Assembly (NCBI GenBank): GCA_017654935.2
Contig: CM065699.1
Location: 11,045,468 to 11,109,467, forward strand
DNA: 64,000 nucleotides
Source of the DNA: Phymorhynchus buccinoides
Lineage: Eukaryota; Mollusca; Gastropoda; Neogastropoda; Raphitomidae
Direction of reading: 5' to 3'
Shown here one piece after another: positions 23,799-33,832 of this stretch. Numbering within the stretch: the stretch's first letter is position 1; each line of letters starts with the position of its first letter. The notes beneath the pieces were generated by a model. The model did no database searches and was not told the DNA's origin. It saw only the letters and a program-made list of their open reading frames with translations. Made by a program: the position numbers and the translations under genes.

Positions 23799-24469
23799 GG
23801 AAGTTCTGTGCTTGTAATTTCCTCTAATCTTCCACTCTCTTTGACTCTGCCTTTTCCCTTTGCTCACTGTCATCTACTATCTTTCTGCCTTACCGGTCCA
23901 TTCTCCTGCCTTTTTTCACGAAACGCTTTCAAAAAGATTTCCTCCAGCCGAAGTCGAACATGCTGGGCCTAATTATTTCTTACTTAGGCGCATAACGGCA
24001 GCATGACGCATCTGCGCTCATAATTGACAGGAAACTGAGCGATCGAAGAAGAAAAAGAAACTGATGATGTAATGCCTTAGAAAGTTCATGGACATAACTA
24101 GTTCATAACATTCAAAATAAGCACATAAAAGCAAAGTGAAAAAAATGTTTTACAAAACAAAACAAAACATACACAAAAATATCCCAAACGCATTGCGACG
24201 GATACTTTAATAAAACAATTATTTGAAATTGCATTTGATTTGATCATGTGATATCTGATGACATGTGGTTTGCATCACATAAAATCAAAATATATCAACT
24301 AGAGACAGACATGTAGCACAGGGTCATTGCATGCATTTCAAAGGAGCATTTTGATGCAAACAACAGTTTACAAGTTTTTCTGATTAGCACTACAAAATAA
24401 AAAAATTCTGCATCACATTGTGAGAGTGCATCTCAAGACAAAAAAATAATTACAAGGTATATAATACTA

Positions 24470-25102
24470 CAGTGGAGCCTCCCTTATAAGACCTCCCATT
24501 ATAAGACCCCCTCCCACATAAGACCTACTTCTCTGAGACATTGCCCTTCTTTGTTAGGTATTAAAATGACCTCCCTTAAGGGCTTCGCACACTAGCGTCA
24601 AGATCTCGAGATCGCGGCGATTTTTTGCTGCAAGGCGCAGTTTGATGCGCCGCTTGCGTGTGAGAGATTCGCGGCGCGGCAGGATTTTTTCTGCGTAGCT
24701 GCGCGATTTTGTGTTGCTCGAGAATAGAAGCGGCTCTAATTTTGATGCTCAAGATCGCAGAGATCGTGAAACTAGCCAATCACAACGGACGGAAGGACCA
24801 TAACTCTGATTGAAGAAAAAACAAACCTGTTGTTTCTAGGAGGAGGTTTGACGCTAGAGTAATCTTTCCTTGCTTTCCAAATAAGGAAGTTCGCGCGACA
24901 AGAGGCGAAGCGACAAGAGTCGTGTGTGAGAACACCACTGCCTCGCTACAATGTGTGCTGTGATGCAGGCGTCAACGCGTCAAGGTGTTGCTCTGAGAAA
25001 CAATTGACGCCTGATGCTAGTGTGCGAAGGCCTTTATAAGACCCCTCCCTTAAGACCCCATTTTGGATGATTTTTGAAGGTCTTGTAAGGGAGGTTCCAC
25101 TG
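24470..25102. mobile_element. pogo-type MITE interrupted by a Harbinger-type MITE
   Basis: Ends CAGTGGAGCCTCCC and GGGAGGTTCCACTG with TA outside. The insert 24579-25033 splits it at CTCCCTTA/TTATAAG. Confidence 0.75.
24579..25033. mobile_element. Harbinger-type MITE with TTA target duplication
   Basis: 455 bp, ends AGGGCTTCGCACACTAGCGT and GCTAGTGTGCGAAGGCCT, inverted repeats with an extra G-C. TTA lies on both sides (24576-24578, 25034-25036); the host MITE needs only one. A 3-bp TWA duplication and these ends fit PIF/Harbinger. GC-rich interior with several small palindromes; no transposase. Confidence 0.68.
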
Positions 25103-25221
25103 TATATCATTCGCAAAATGAGACCCTGTTGCACACACAGTGCATTGTAAATAATCACTTCAAGATTTTGCGTTATGTAATGCGAATGATAACATATTTC
25201 ACAACAATTATGCATTCTTAA

Positions 25222-25459
25222 CCCTTTCACCGCCAAAGTCGCATTTTAGCACCACAGTGATTTAACACCCATGTCACTAAAAGGCATCAAACTGGGGTCT
25301 ATTATTCAAAGACCCTATTGTCTTAGTTTTGGGAAGTAAGGATAGACCTTATTTTATATATGTCACAGAAGAATCCCCAATACTGCAGATGGGTTTTGTT
25401 CTCTACCCAGGTAATTTCAATGGACATTTTTGGCTGAAATATGGCTGGCGGTGAAAGGG
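25222..25459. mobile_element. piggyBac-type MITE
   Basis: 238 bp, inverted relative to the 14-kb copy, TTAA flanks. Its right TTAA is also the left edge of a foldback element (25460-25645). Confidence 0.8.
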
Positions 25460-25645
25460 TTAAAGGTGCAGTCCGGTGGGTGAGCGATTGTTTTCGTTTT
25501 GCACCTCTGCGGTGGAACGGGTTTTGGGGGAAAGAAAATGGCGCCCATTCTAATGATAGGAAGCCATTTTCTTTCCCCCTAAACCTGTTCCACCGCAGAG
25601 GTGCAAAACGAAAACAATCGTTCACCCGCTGGACTGCACCTTTAA
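25460..25645. mobile_element. Foldback MITE (AAAGGTGCAGTCC ends)
   Basis: 186 bp, arms of about 83 bp nearly perfectly complementary: TTAAAGGTGCAGTCCGGTGG at left, GCTGGACTGCACCTTTAA at right, with a 20-bp loop. Directly abuts the piggyBac-type MITE. Confidence 0.7.
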
Positions 25646-25907
25646 TACTTATTTCAGGGTTTAATTATCAAACTCTTTCCAAATAAAAAGAACAAGAAAG
25701 TCAAATTTGACATACATTCATGTTACAAATAAATAGTTGCCTAACTTTGCTTTCATTCATTTATTTATATTTTATCGTTTGACTATACTATGCAAATAAA
25801 ATTACATGTACAGTAAATCATTCATACTTTATTTTTAAAGAATATAGTGCCTAATTATATAGAGTAGAAAGGGCGTTTGCTTACAATACATCTGTATCGC
25901 TAACAAT

Positions 25908-26036
25908 TCGGGACTTTCCTGGAGTTGCACTGCCCTCTGGGCATTGCCTCCAGAATCGTTTCCACCATCTTTATATCTACTAATGTCCCATATGTGTCTG
26001 TTTCAGACCGGAGGACGTTAAACGGATTTTCATCAT
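25908..26036 (+). mobile_element. SINE-like family B, partial copy
   Basis: Body and tail only: GGGACTTTCCTGGAGTTGCA to GGAGGACGTTAAACG and TTTTCATCATC. Confidence 0.58.
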
Positions 26037-27022
26037 CGGGGTTTGCGTACCCCTTAAGGCATTATCGAAATATGACGTCAATTTGTGGATCTCCAGTTCG
26101 ATATGGGAAAAGATTTAGATCACCAGCGTCTGCTAAAATGTTTCTGCTTCCACTGTATCATCGCTCTGCTTTGTAACTGAAACCGTTTTCTAGAAGCAAG
26201 CGGATTTCTGAAGACTGTGACAAGTTGGTCATTGAGTACCGGTACGGGTCAGTGCGCACCCTACATTCGGGTGCTGCGTTTTTTATCTACATACACTTAT
26301 ATGTAGCCATAGCAACTTTCACCCCACACCAAGTGAGGAAGGAAACCTTAACGTAAAATGAGTAGATTCAGCTTTTACCTTCTAACTGCATGAAAGTTGA
26401 TCTCTTTTGGTTGAAAAATGGAAGCAAGAAGATATAAACGTCATTGCAATAAATGATGCAAAGCATGACATGATTTCTTTACGATTTCAAGGGGGAGTAC
26501 GCACGGATCCGTTTCTACTTGAATACATTTTTGGGGGGTCTGAAGTAAGGTTTTCTCTCTGAGAAAATATAAAATGTTTGAATCACACAAACAGCATCCA
26601 TATAACTTATAAACATGCAAAATAATTATATATTAATAAATATAAGCGGCAACAATCCATATATAAAACAATAGAAATAGTATGGGTATCACAATATATC
26701 TGTACAATCTCTCAGCGTCAATATTTTTGGCAATAATGATAAAACTGCATAGAACTGTTATTTTCAATGCATAAAACAATTATCAACAAATTCTTTCAAT
26801 AATATAGCTACTATTATTTATGTTTATAGAAACAATACATTCACAAATATACATTTAGCATCACAGATGACATGCTTGTAACAATAACAGATTCATAGGC
26901 TGTATGCTGACATTTGAAATACTCTTCTGTTTTCAATCTATTATTCTACTAGATATTTGATCATCCTTTGTCATTATTTGTATTCTTTCTACCTGTGTTG
27001 TGTTTCCTTTGCATGGTTTGTG
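26037..27022. other. AT-rich DNA without a recognised gene
   Basis: Low-complexity A/T sequence with many TATATA and AATA stretches; nothing supported. Confidence 0.5.
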
Positions 27023-27330
27023 AGTGCGCTGGTTCAAACCCAGCTCCGTTCAGTGTTGTGTCCTTGGGAAAGATACTTTACTCCTATTTCCTGATCCTTC
27101 GGATGAGACCTTAAACCACGGTCCTGTGTGCGAACGCAAGCATATCTTACACACACGTTAAAGCCCATTCCACTATTCAGTAGGAGTAGGCCGTGTTGTG
27201 CCGGTGGGATGGATGACACGAACTCACATAGCATGCAAAAATGGGTGGCGCTGTACTAGAGCGATGCGCTCTCCTGGCGGGGGCAACCCAAATTTCAGAG
27301 ACGATTTTTGTTTTACTAGAAAATGCCACA
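27023..27330 (+). mobile_element. tRNA-derived SINE of a gastropod-type family
   Basis: Contains a pol III B-box-like GGTTCAAACCC at 27031, then TTGGGAAAGATACTTTACTC, CGGATGAGACCTTAAACC and a 3' part GGGTGGCGCTGTACTAGAGC, an order I recognise from a SINE common in marine snail genomes. The head upstream of the B box is not convincing, so it may be 5'-truncated. Confidence 0.6.
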
Positions 27331-27425
27331 AAAAAATGTATGTGAGGGAAGAATGTGTGTGTGTGTGTGTTTTCATTTAACTTCTATCCTCTCCCTCTCT
27401 CTCTCTTGCGATCAATCTGGCAGTG

Positions 27426-28050
27426 CTAAGGTCTCAGTCCACATGAGGTCGTAAACTGGACAGTGCGGCGTAGGTCTTCTGCCGTTCCCCACAGCTTGCT
27501 GGCGGTTGGCACCTCCTGCGGACAGATCTGCTCCCTCCGCAGCGCCAACAGGGGACAGTCGTGGAGGACATGGTGAACTGTCTGTTCCGCCCCACAGTCA
27601 CAGGAGCTTGATGGGGTGACGCCAATACGCTTCAGGTGGGCACGTAAGCCACAGTGGCCCGTCCTCAGTCTGAAGATGGTAGTCTGCCCGCTGCGTTGGA
27701 GATGGTTGATCGGGTCGGCGACTGGGTCATAATCACCCTTTGTCCTCCTCCATTCTGCTTTCAGCCTGTTTCTTAGCAGCGTATTGGTTTCTTGGTAAGT
27801 GGAGGAAGACGGTTGTTGGTTTTTTTTGCTCCCAGTCTTGGCCAGTTGGCCCGCCATCTGATTTCCTTGAATTCTGCAGTGGGCAGGGATCCACTGCAGG
27901 ACTACAGTGCATCCTTCAGGAAGGGAGAACAGGTTCTTCTGTAACTTCTGTATTTCCCTGTCCGGGGCATCAGAAGTCAGTGACTGAAGAGCTGCCTTGG
28001 AGTCTGAACTTCTATCCACTAATCGTGATATTAGACGGTGTGTGTGAATC
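27426..28050 (-). mobile_element. RNase H-containing LINE 3' end (I-clade-like), 5'-truncated
   Basis: The minus-strand frame encodes an RNase H domain piece (RSSDSKAALQSL, VVLQWIPAHCRIQGNQMAGQ) followed by a C-terminal Cys/His motif (CDCGAEQTVHHVLHDC) and a stop at 27426. This order is typical of I-clade and related LINEs that carry RNase H after the reverse transcriptase. The first catalytic aspartate region is missing, so the copy starts inside RNase H. No frame break inside the remaining 210 codons. Confidence 0.8.
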
Positions 28051-28186
28051 AGAACGTGTGTACATATCCTTGCATGCACCCACACAGAGTGAAACGAAAT
28101 ATGCTAAAAGATGTTAAGTTCATTAATCATTGTCAAACATTTTGCCACTGCAAACACTTGAGTCTTTTTTGTTTGTTTGTTTGTTT

Positions 28187-28192
28187 TTTATT
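28187..28192 (-). terminator. Poly(A) signal of the FBXL8-like gene
   Basis: AATAAA on the minus strand about 185 bases after the stop codon, followed by an A/C-rich run. It gives a short, plausible 3' UTR (28377 to about 28170). Confidence 0.5.
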
Positions 28193-28376
28193 TTTAAGGT
28201 TTAGCACCACAAATGCTAGTCATTATCAACATCATCACCGCATTCATTCTCATATTGATACACCTTTAGTTTCTATTGCAAACACTCGCCACTCTTGTTC
28301 TACGCTTCAAGTGCCCAATTTCTTCATTCTAATTATCAGACCTACAGTGAGACACCCATGCTATTGTCCCTAAGAG

Positions 28377-29288
28377 TTAGTTAATCAACCTCTCCTCAGC
28401 CTCTTCATCAGTTTCAGCCCCAACCACCCAGGGTCCTTCCTCCATAGTGGACTTCAGGATGAAGGACCCCCGCTGCCTCATCTGCGGATGCAGGTCCAGA
28501 ATCCTGTCGATGATGCTCTGACTCAGCACACAGTACACCAACAGAGACTCAAGTCTGCAGCAATTCTCCGCCATTCGTACCAACGCTCGCCCCAGCTCTT
28601 CCGAATTCCGTGTGTGGAGCACCAGCCGTTCGAGCGAGCGGTGGTAGTAGTCTGTGGCCAGGTTCACTTCTTCGTAGATGCGTGTGAAGGTTTCCAGCCG
28701 AAGCTCGGTGACGGGGATTTCCGGCTTCATGACTTCGCTGATGCGGTGGAGCGGGCAGGTGTGGTCAAAGCCTAGCGTCACGCGAAGGGAGGGGATTTTC
28801 GTCACGAGTTTCGACCACGCTTCCGACGTCAGATCCACGGAGTATTTCAACTCGCGCCGGTAAATGATAGAAAGGCGGCGCAGACACGGTTCCTTCTGTT
28901 CCGCGATCTCCGTCAAAATGTCGTCCGATAAACTCAGGTGAAAGACGCGAAGCTCTGCCAGTTTCTTGCAGCGTTGAATAAGACGTTGGGTGCAGTTAGG
29001 GCTGACTTTACACACTAGACTTTTGTTCTGGATGTTGAGGAACTCCAGAGTGGGGTGGTTGAAGGTTAGGATGTCGAACAAGGAGTCATCTAAAGCAATG
29101 TCCAGCCCACTGAGATCCACGTGAGTGAAGAAGCTGGAAGGTTCTGGGTTCGGTTCCACATGGCCAAAGAGAAGCTTAAGCTCCGTAACAAATTCCTGGC
29201 CGGCATAGAAGTAAGGATTCTGTCCCACGAAGCGAATGGCCAGCGAGGACAGTTTCCTCTCTCTGCTGTGGGCAAGACTGTTCAAGAC
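28377..29288 (-). CDS. FBXL8: FBXL8-like exon 3 (leucine-rich region and stop)
   Basis: The acceptor CTCATTTTCAG ends at 29289, followed by 303 codons and TAA at 28379-28377. The exon contains the leucine-rich body and an acidic tail (GAETDEEAEERLIN). The frame has no internal ATG start at its 5' end, so it is an internal or last exon rather than a separate gene. Confidence 0.87.
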   Translation of the reverse strand, partial: VLNSLAHSRERKLSSLAIRFVGQNPYFYAGQEFVTELKLLFGHVEPNPEPSSFFTHVDLSGLDIALDDSLFDILTFNHPTLEFLNIQNKSLVCKVSPNCTQRLIQRCKKLAELRVFHLSLSDDILTEIAEQKEPCLRRLSIIYRRELKYSVDLTSEAWSKLVTKIPSLRVTLGFDHTCPLHRISEVMKPEIPVTELRLETFTRIYEEVNLATDYYHRSLERLVLHTRNSEELGRALVRMAENCCRLESLLVYCVLSQSIIDRILDLHPQMRQRGSFILKSTMEEGPWVVGAETDEEAEERLIN

Positions 29289-31970
29289 CTGAAAATGAGT
29301 AAAGTAAAGATCAAACCATTAATCAAACATTGGTTGGAAGTTATGCTGGTTTAAAGAAACTAGCTTCAGCAATGTATTTTGCTCAACTTAAAGAATATGT
29401 TACAACTTTTCTTATGCCCAAATCACATGCGCACATATACAACAACACGTATACGCACAGAGCAAGCACACACACACACACACACATGCATGCACAAACA
29501 AATGCGCACACACACATTAAACTGAATAAATTCTGAAAATTGAGCCAACTGGTTTTTTTCAAACAAGGAACTAGCATGCAGGAAGCAAACATTCACTGAA
29601 TTTGTCAGAGCAGGATTGGTAAGTAGCATTAATGCTTTTCACTGCATTTCATATGTATCAGATGATGAGACAAGCCTGATATTCAAAATGAAACATGTGA
29701 ATTAATCAACGAGACATGCAAGCTTAAAGCCCTTTCAAATGGACCAATTTAATCGGGTTAAACAGTTTGTGAGCTTGACTTAACTTGACTTTAAACTGTC
29801 AATTTGTTTGCAAACGGTTAGTTGAAGGAAATTCAGAACCTATTTTTCAAGTCTGGTGGACATAACTCCCAAAACCTGGAAGAAAACCACACATGTTCAC
29901 TTGGTCTGGAGAGCAATAGTCAAAACGAGCACTGCACAAAGACTAGACTAGCTTGCTGACAGAAGAGCTAGGAGGAAAGCAAGTGCTACTACCTCTTGAC
30001 AGAGCACCATCCTCCTTTGCCCGCAATCTGTGTGGAAGCGACTGCAGAGCTTCAGACTGTTTTCAGACTTCATGGGTCATATGACCCCTGATATCACAGA
30101 AAATGAGGGTCAATTTCCAAAACAATGGACCCGTAATGCGTCAAGCTTCAGATTGTTTTCAGACTTCATGGGTCATATGACCCCTGGCTGCACAAAATGA
30201 GGGGCCAATTTGGGTCATTGCTTTGCACTACACCATCTCTCACGAATGAACAAAAGCTGATAGATTTAAAGTGGATGCTTGGAGAGGGCCAGCAGCTGTA
30301 ATAGTTACTTATCACAGTATCAAAGCCTTCCATTCTCCTTCTGCCAGTAATGTCTACCTGTCATTCATTGACATGTACTGGGGTTCAAAGACGAAGACGT
30401 GCTGCGCGGGATGATATAGGTTTTTAGATCAATTTAATTTATTATTACAGTGGAACCTCCCTTATAAGACCCTCCCCCCCTATCTATTAAGACTCCCTCC
30501 CACTTAACTCATCCGCATCGCAATGATTTTGAATTATTTATAAAAAAACTCACAAATCACTCCAGCCATACACACAATCAAAACATACATAAACAAAAGT
30601 AGATCAGACTTTTTAAGACTTTATATAGAAAAACTACACCGACTGGTTTCCCCACAACAAACTACTACAAAAGCAAAGTCAGAGACAAAATTGTGGTCTA
30701 AGGGAGTGAAGCGAGTTTAGAAGTGATCAAGGTATGGTATGCACACAGATTTACTTCCCTTGAAGCAAATTCATCAGAATTGACAGCTATTTATTAATTC
30801 TGAACATATATGACTTGAGACATTGCCCTTTATTGTAGGCATTAAAATTACCTCCCTTGTGCAACTCCCTGTCACTTAAGACCTTATTTTGGATGATTTT
30901 CCAAGGTCTTAAAATGGAGGTTCCAGTGTATTATTATTAGAATGTTTACTATTCAGTGGTTAGTTGTAGAGACAAGAACAGTGCGTGGGTCACCTTGCAT
31001 GCGTTTCTCCTGTTGTCCACACTGCCCTGGTCCACATCCATCACCAGTGCACGAATGCGATGACCATGATGCTCCATGGCACCCAGCACCTGAACAAGGG
31101 GTCACAGGAATGGCATATAAGCATGTCTCTCTCTCTCTCTCTCTCCCCCCCCTACCCCCCCCCCCCCCCCAATCTCTCTCTCTCTCTCTCTCCTACCTCC
31201 CCCCCCCCCCCCCCCCCAATCTCTCTATATATATCTCCTGTTTGCTGGGTTCTGTCCTAATTGGTTCTCATTTGTTGATTTTCATGTTTGCATGGTTTTC
31301 TTGTTTTTACATTTTATTTTCTGTTCGCATGCGTTTCTAGTTTATTAGGCTGAGCACAGAATGTCGAAGCTTATTTCTTTATGCTCAATAAAAATCATTT
31401 TGACTTGACACACAGTACATTGCACACTGACACACACACACACACGCATGGACGGACAGAGAAATTATGTACAGGCCCTCATTCCCATTACAAGGTACTT
31501 CCGTTCTTATTGGCCATTGCAACAACCATGTTTTGCTAGAGTGAATGCCCTTGGTAGATGCTTGAGTACTGACCAAACAAGGGAGGGAATAATCCTCACC
31601 AATAACCCTATTTGAGGCCACTAAATGGCTGCCTTTTGCAGGAGTGAATGCCCTTTTCGGTACTGACCAGCAAGGGATTCACTCTCACTGTCAAGGGCAT
31701 TAATAACCCTAGTTGCAGTGGCCAATAGAACTGGGAGTACAACAAGAAAATCACCTTTTCATGCACAGGCAGTTTGAACTGACACAGGAAGCGGCGCCAC
31801 AGAACGGGGTGCTGCAGGCAGCTGGCCCAGGACGTGCAGGAGAGAGCGGCCTGAAGGCGCTGGTGGGGGGAGAGATAGGACAACACGATCACCAGAATGT
31901 GATGAGGCAACACCTCCCAGCTGCTATTGCTGCTGTCAGTGCCATCACTGGAACCTGCCTCCGCTGCCAT
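28377..31970 (-). CDS. FBXL8: F-box protein, FBXL8-like, three coding exons
   Basis: Exons in transcript order are 31970-31755, 31089-30994 and 29288-28377. Both introns are GT-AG in phase 0, giving 407 residues (human FBXL8 is about 374). F-box proteins recruit substrates to the SKP1-CUL1 ubiquitin ligase. Residues 18-58 form the F-box (WEVLPHHILVIVLSYLSPHQ, then a CTSWASC and LWRRF end). The remainder is an irregular leucine-rich region without sharp LRR consensus; DDSLFDILTF, EAWSKLVTKIPSLRV and CRLESLLVYCVLSQSIIDRI align in order with FBXL8 segments as I remember them. FBXO39 is a more distant alternative. The start ATG (GAAATGG) follows a probable 5' UTR splice acceptor at 31991-31990. 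A piggyBac-type MITE lies 114 bp upstream of the ATG. Confidence 0.82.
30049..30235. repeat. 96-bp tandem duplication
   Basis: GCTTCAGACTGTTTTCAGAC and CATGGGTCATATGACCCCTG at 30049 and again at 30145. In intron 2 of the FBXL8-like gene. Confidence 0.75.
30448..30928. mobile_element. pogo-type MITE, diverged, in intron 2 of the FBXL8-like gene
   Basis: 481 bp, CAGTGGAACCTCCCTTATAA to AATGGAGGTTCCAGTG with TA on both sides. The interior holds about 280 bp not in other copies. Confidence 0.65.
30994..31089 (-). CDS. FBXL8: FBXL8-like exon 2
   Basis: A 96-nt exon, 32 codons, phase 0 at both ends. The acceptor CCCCTTGTTCAG ends at 31090 and the donor GTGACC starts at 30993. It encodes VLGAMEHHGHRIRALVMDVD followed by a charged run ending RRNACK, which joins directly to VLNSLAHS of exon 3. 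Confidence 0.83.
31121..31217. repeat. (CT)n and poly-C tracts in FBXL8-like intron 1
   Basis: Alternating CT and C runs immediately upstream (in transcript sense) of exon 2, whose acceptor lies at 31090. Confidence 0.85.
31755..31970 (-). CDS. FBXL8: FBXL8-like exon 1 (F-box)
   Basis: 72 codons from ATG at 31970 to GAAAAG, then the donor GTGATT at 31754. It contains the whole F-box after a short Ser/Asp/Gly-rich leader. The frame is open further upstream, but a pyrimidine-poor acceptor (CACACACAG) at 31990 and a good start context favour this ATG. Confidence 0.82.
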
Positions 31971-32083
31971 TTCTTGCAGTGTTTCTAACCTGTGTGTGTA
32001 AATCCACTTACTGCTTACATCTGTAACAGAAATCATTAGGCTAGGTACAAAACACAGGTACATGCACCTTTCGCCCAACTTAA

Positions 32084-32319
32084 CCCTTTCGCCGCCAGAC
32101 ATTTTTCAGCCAGAATATACTATAAATTTAACTGGGTAGAGAAAGAACATATCTGCAATATTGCGAATTCATCTGTGATATGCATAACATTAGGCCTATC
32201 CTTACCTCCCAAAATTAAAAAAATATGGTCTTCAGATAACATGCCCTGGTTTGATGCCTTTTAGTGGCATGGGTGTTAAACCATTGTGGTGCATAAATGA
32301 GACATTGGCGGCGAAAGGG
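32084..32319. mobile_element. piggyBac-type MITE upstream of the FBXL8-like start
   Basis: 236 bp with TTAA flanks, 114 bp upstream of the F-box gene ATG, so it may lie in its 5' UTR, intron or promoter. Confidence 0.8.
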
Positions 32320-32584
32320 TTAAAAATGATTTTCTTTTTTTTAAAGAAATCTTCTTCAGGACTCCTCTTTTTTTCCCGATAAGGGTTGTTTATCCTGCCC
32401 CACATCCAACGTGTTCATTTAGACAGACTGCATGCTGTGTGAGTTCATGTCATCAATCCCACTGGTACGACATGGCCTGCTCTACTGATTAATTAAAATG
32501 GGCATCCAAAGGACTGTACAAAACACCTTTACATGTGTCCATGCTTCAGGGAAAAAATAGTTTTCATTGTTTGCTTAGTAGTTA

Positions 32585-32745
32585 CAGTGGAATCCTCGTA
32601 ACTCAAAAATGGATAACTCAAAAACACTGGATAACTTACAATAATGTATGTGTCCCAGTTTAACAATCATAATGTTGAAAAGTCTTATTAACTCAAAATA
32701 TTGACTATCTCAAAATAAAATTTCAGTCCTTTCAAATTGGACGTG
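32585..32745. mobile_element. pogo-type MITE, GAGTTATCC lineage, truncated at a G run
   Basis: Starts TA-CAGTGGAATCCTCGTAACTC and continues with GGATAACTCAAAAACACTGG; the right end is lost at a poly-G run (32746-32764). Confidence 0.58.
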
Positions 32746-32871
32746 GGGGGGGGGGGGGGGGGGGTTTTTCAATAGCAAGTGATGGTTGCAAGAGTAGATC
32801 AATCTACTTTAGACTTAAGTTTAAATCACCAACCCAAACCATTTGTCTTTATAATTATATGGTCAATATCC

Positions 32872-33046
32872 CCGGTGAAAATGATGAAAATGATGTTTTA
32901 CGTCCTCTCAGTCATAGACACATATGGGACATTTGTAAATACAAAGATGGTGGGAACAATACTGGCTGCAATGCCCGGAGGCAGATGCAACACTAGTGTA
33001 ACGGTCCACGAGGTTAAACCTCATCGGCTATGGTACCGCCACATTG
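32872..33046 (-). mobile_element. SINE-like family B copy
   Basis: Reversed copy from a (GATGAAAAT)n tail side through GTTTTACGTCCTCTCAGTC to ACCTCATCGGCTATGGTACC. A degraded second head (CTCGGTTAAACC) lies at 33142-33175 inside the start of the 37-bp array. Confidence 0.62.
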
Positions 33047-33074
33047 TAAAATAACCAATTTTACCACATCTATA

Positions 33075-33832
33075 TCCCCCAGATAATCTATATGGTCAAT
33101 ATCCCCCACCATCTCCTTTCTAATCTATATGGTAACCACCATCTCGGTTAAACCTCAATCGGCTATGGTACCCCCACCATCTCATTTCTAAAATATATGG
33201 TCAATATCCCCCACCATCTCCTTTCTAATCTATATGGTCAATATCCCCCACCATCTCCTTTCTAATCTATATGGTCAATATCCCCCACCATCTCCTTTCT
33301 AATCTATATGGTCAATATCCCCCACCATCTCCTTTCTAATCTATATGGTCAATATCCCCCACCATCTCCTTTCTAATCTATATGGTCAATATCCCCCATC
33401 CTCCTTTCTAATCTATATGGTCAATATCCCCCACCATCTCCTTTCTAATCTATATGGTCAATATCCCCCACCATCTCCTTTCTAATCTATATGGTCAATA
33501 TCCCCCACCATCTCCTTTCTAATCTATATGGTCAATATCCCCCACCATCTCCTTTCTAATCTATATGGTCAATATCCCCCACCATCTCCTTTCTAATCTA
33601 TATGGTCAATATCCCCCACCATCTCCTTTCTAATCTATAATCTATATGGTCAATATCCCCCACCATCTCCTTTCTAATCTATATGGTCAATATCCCCCAC
33701 CATCTCCTTTCTAATCTATATGGTCAATATCCCCCACCATCTCCTTTCTAATCTATATGGTCAATATCCCCCACCATCTCCTTTCTAATCTATATGGTCA
33801 ATATCCCCCACCATCTCCTTTCTAATCTATGC
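33075..33832. repeat. 37-bp minisatellite, about 20 units
   Basis: Unit CTATATGGTCAATATCCCCC plus ACCATCTCCTTTCTAAT. Nearly homogeneous, with one short unit (33390) and one extended unit (33637). Begins at a family B copy. Confidence 0.92.

Larger units (their letters stand above)
23255..24055 (+). mobile_element. Family C repeat with two later insertions
   Basis: Pieces 23270-23306, 23541-23572 and 23799-24055 join into one copy ending GAGCGATCGAAGAAGAAAAA. The inserts are the foldback MITE 23307-23540 and the SINE-like copy 23573-23798. Confidence 0.7.
29292..30990 (-). other. Intron 2 of the FBXL8-like gene
   Basis: 1.7 kb: a CA tract (29465-29515), the 96-bp duplication, and a diverged pogo-type MITE. 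No exon-like sequence seen. Confidence 0.7.

Noticed and set aside
27023..27060. A tRNA gene, from the B-box-like GGTTCAAACCC
   Set aside because: No acceptor stem, anticodon arm or A box at the right distance; better explained as part of a SINE.
28488..28863. Plus-strand frames over the FBXL8-like exon 3
   Set aside because: Antisense shadows of the well-supported minus-strand exon.
33075..33832. CRISPR-like regular repeats
   Set aside because: Units are contiguous with no unique spacers, in an animal genome; the same holds for the 28-, 73- and 88-bp arrays.
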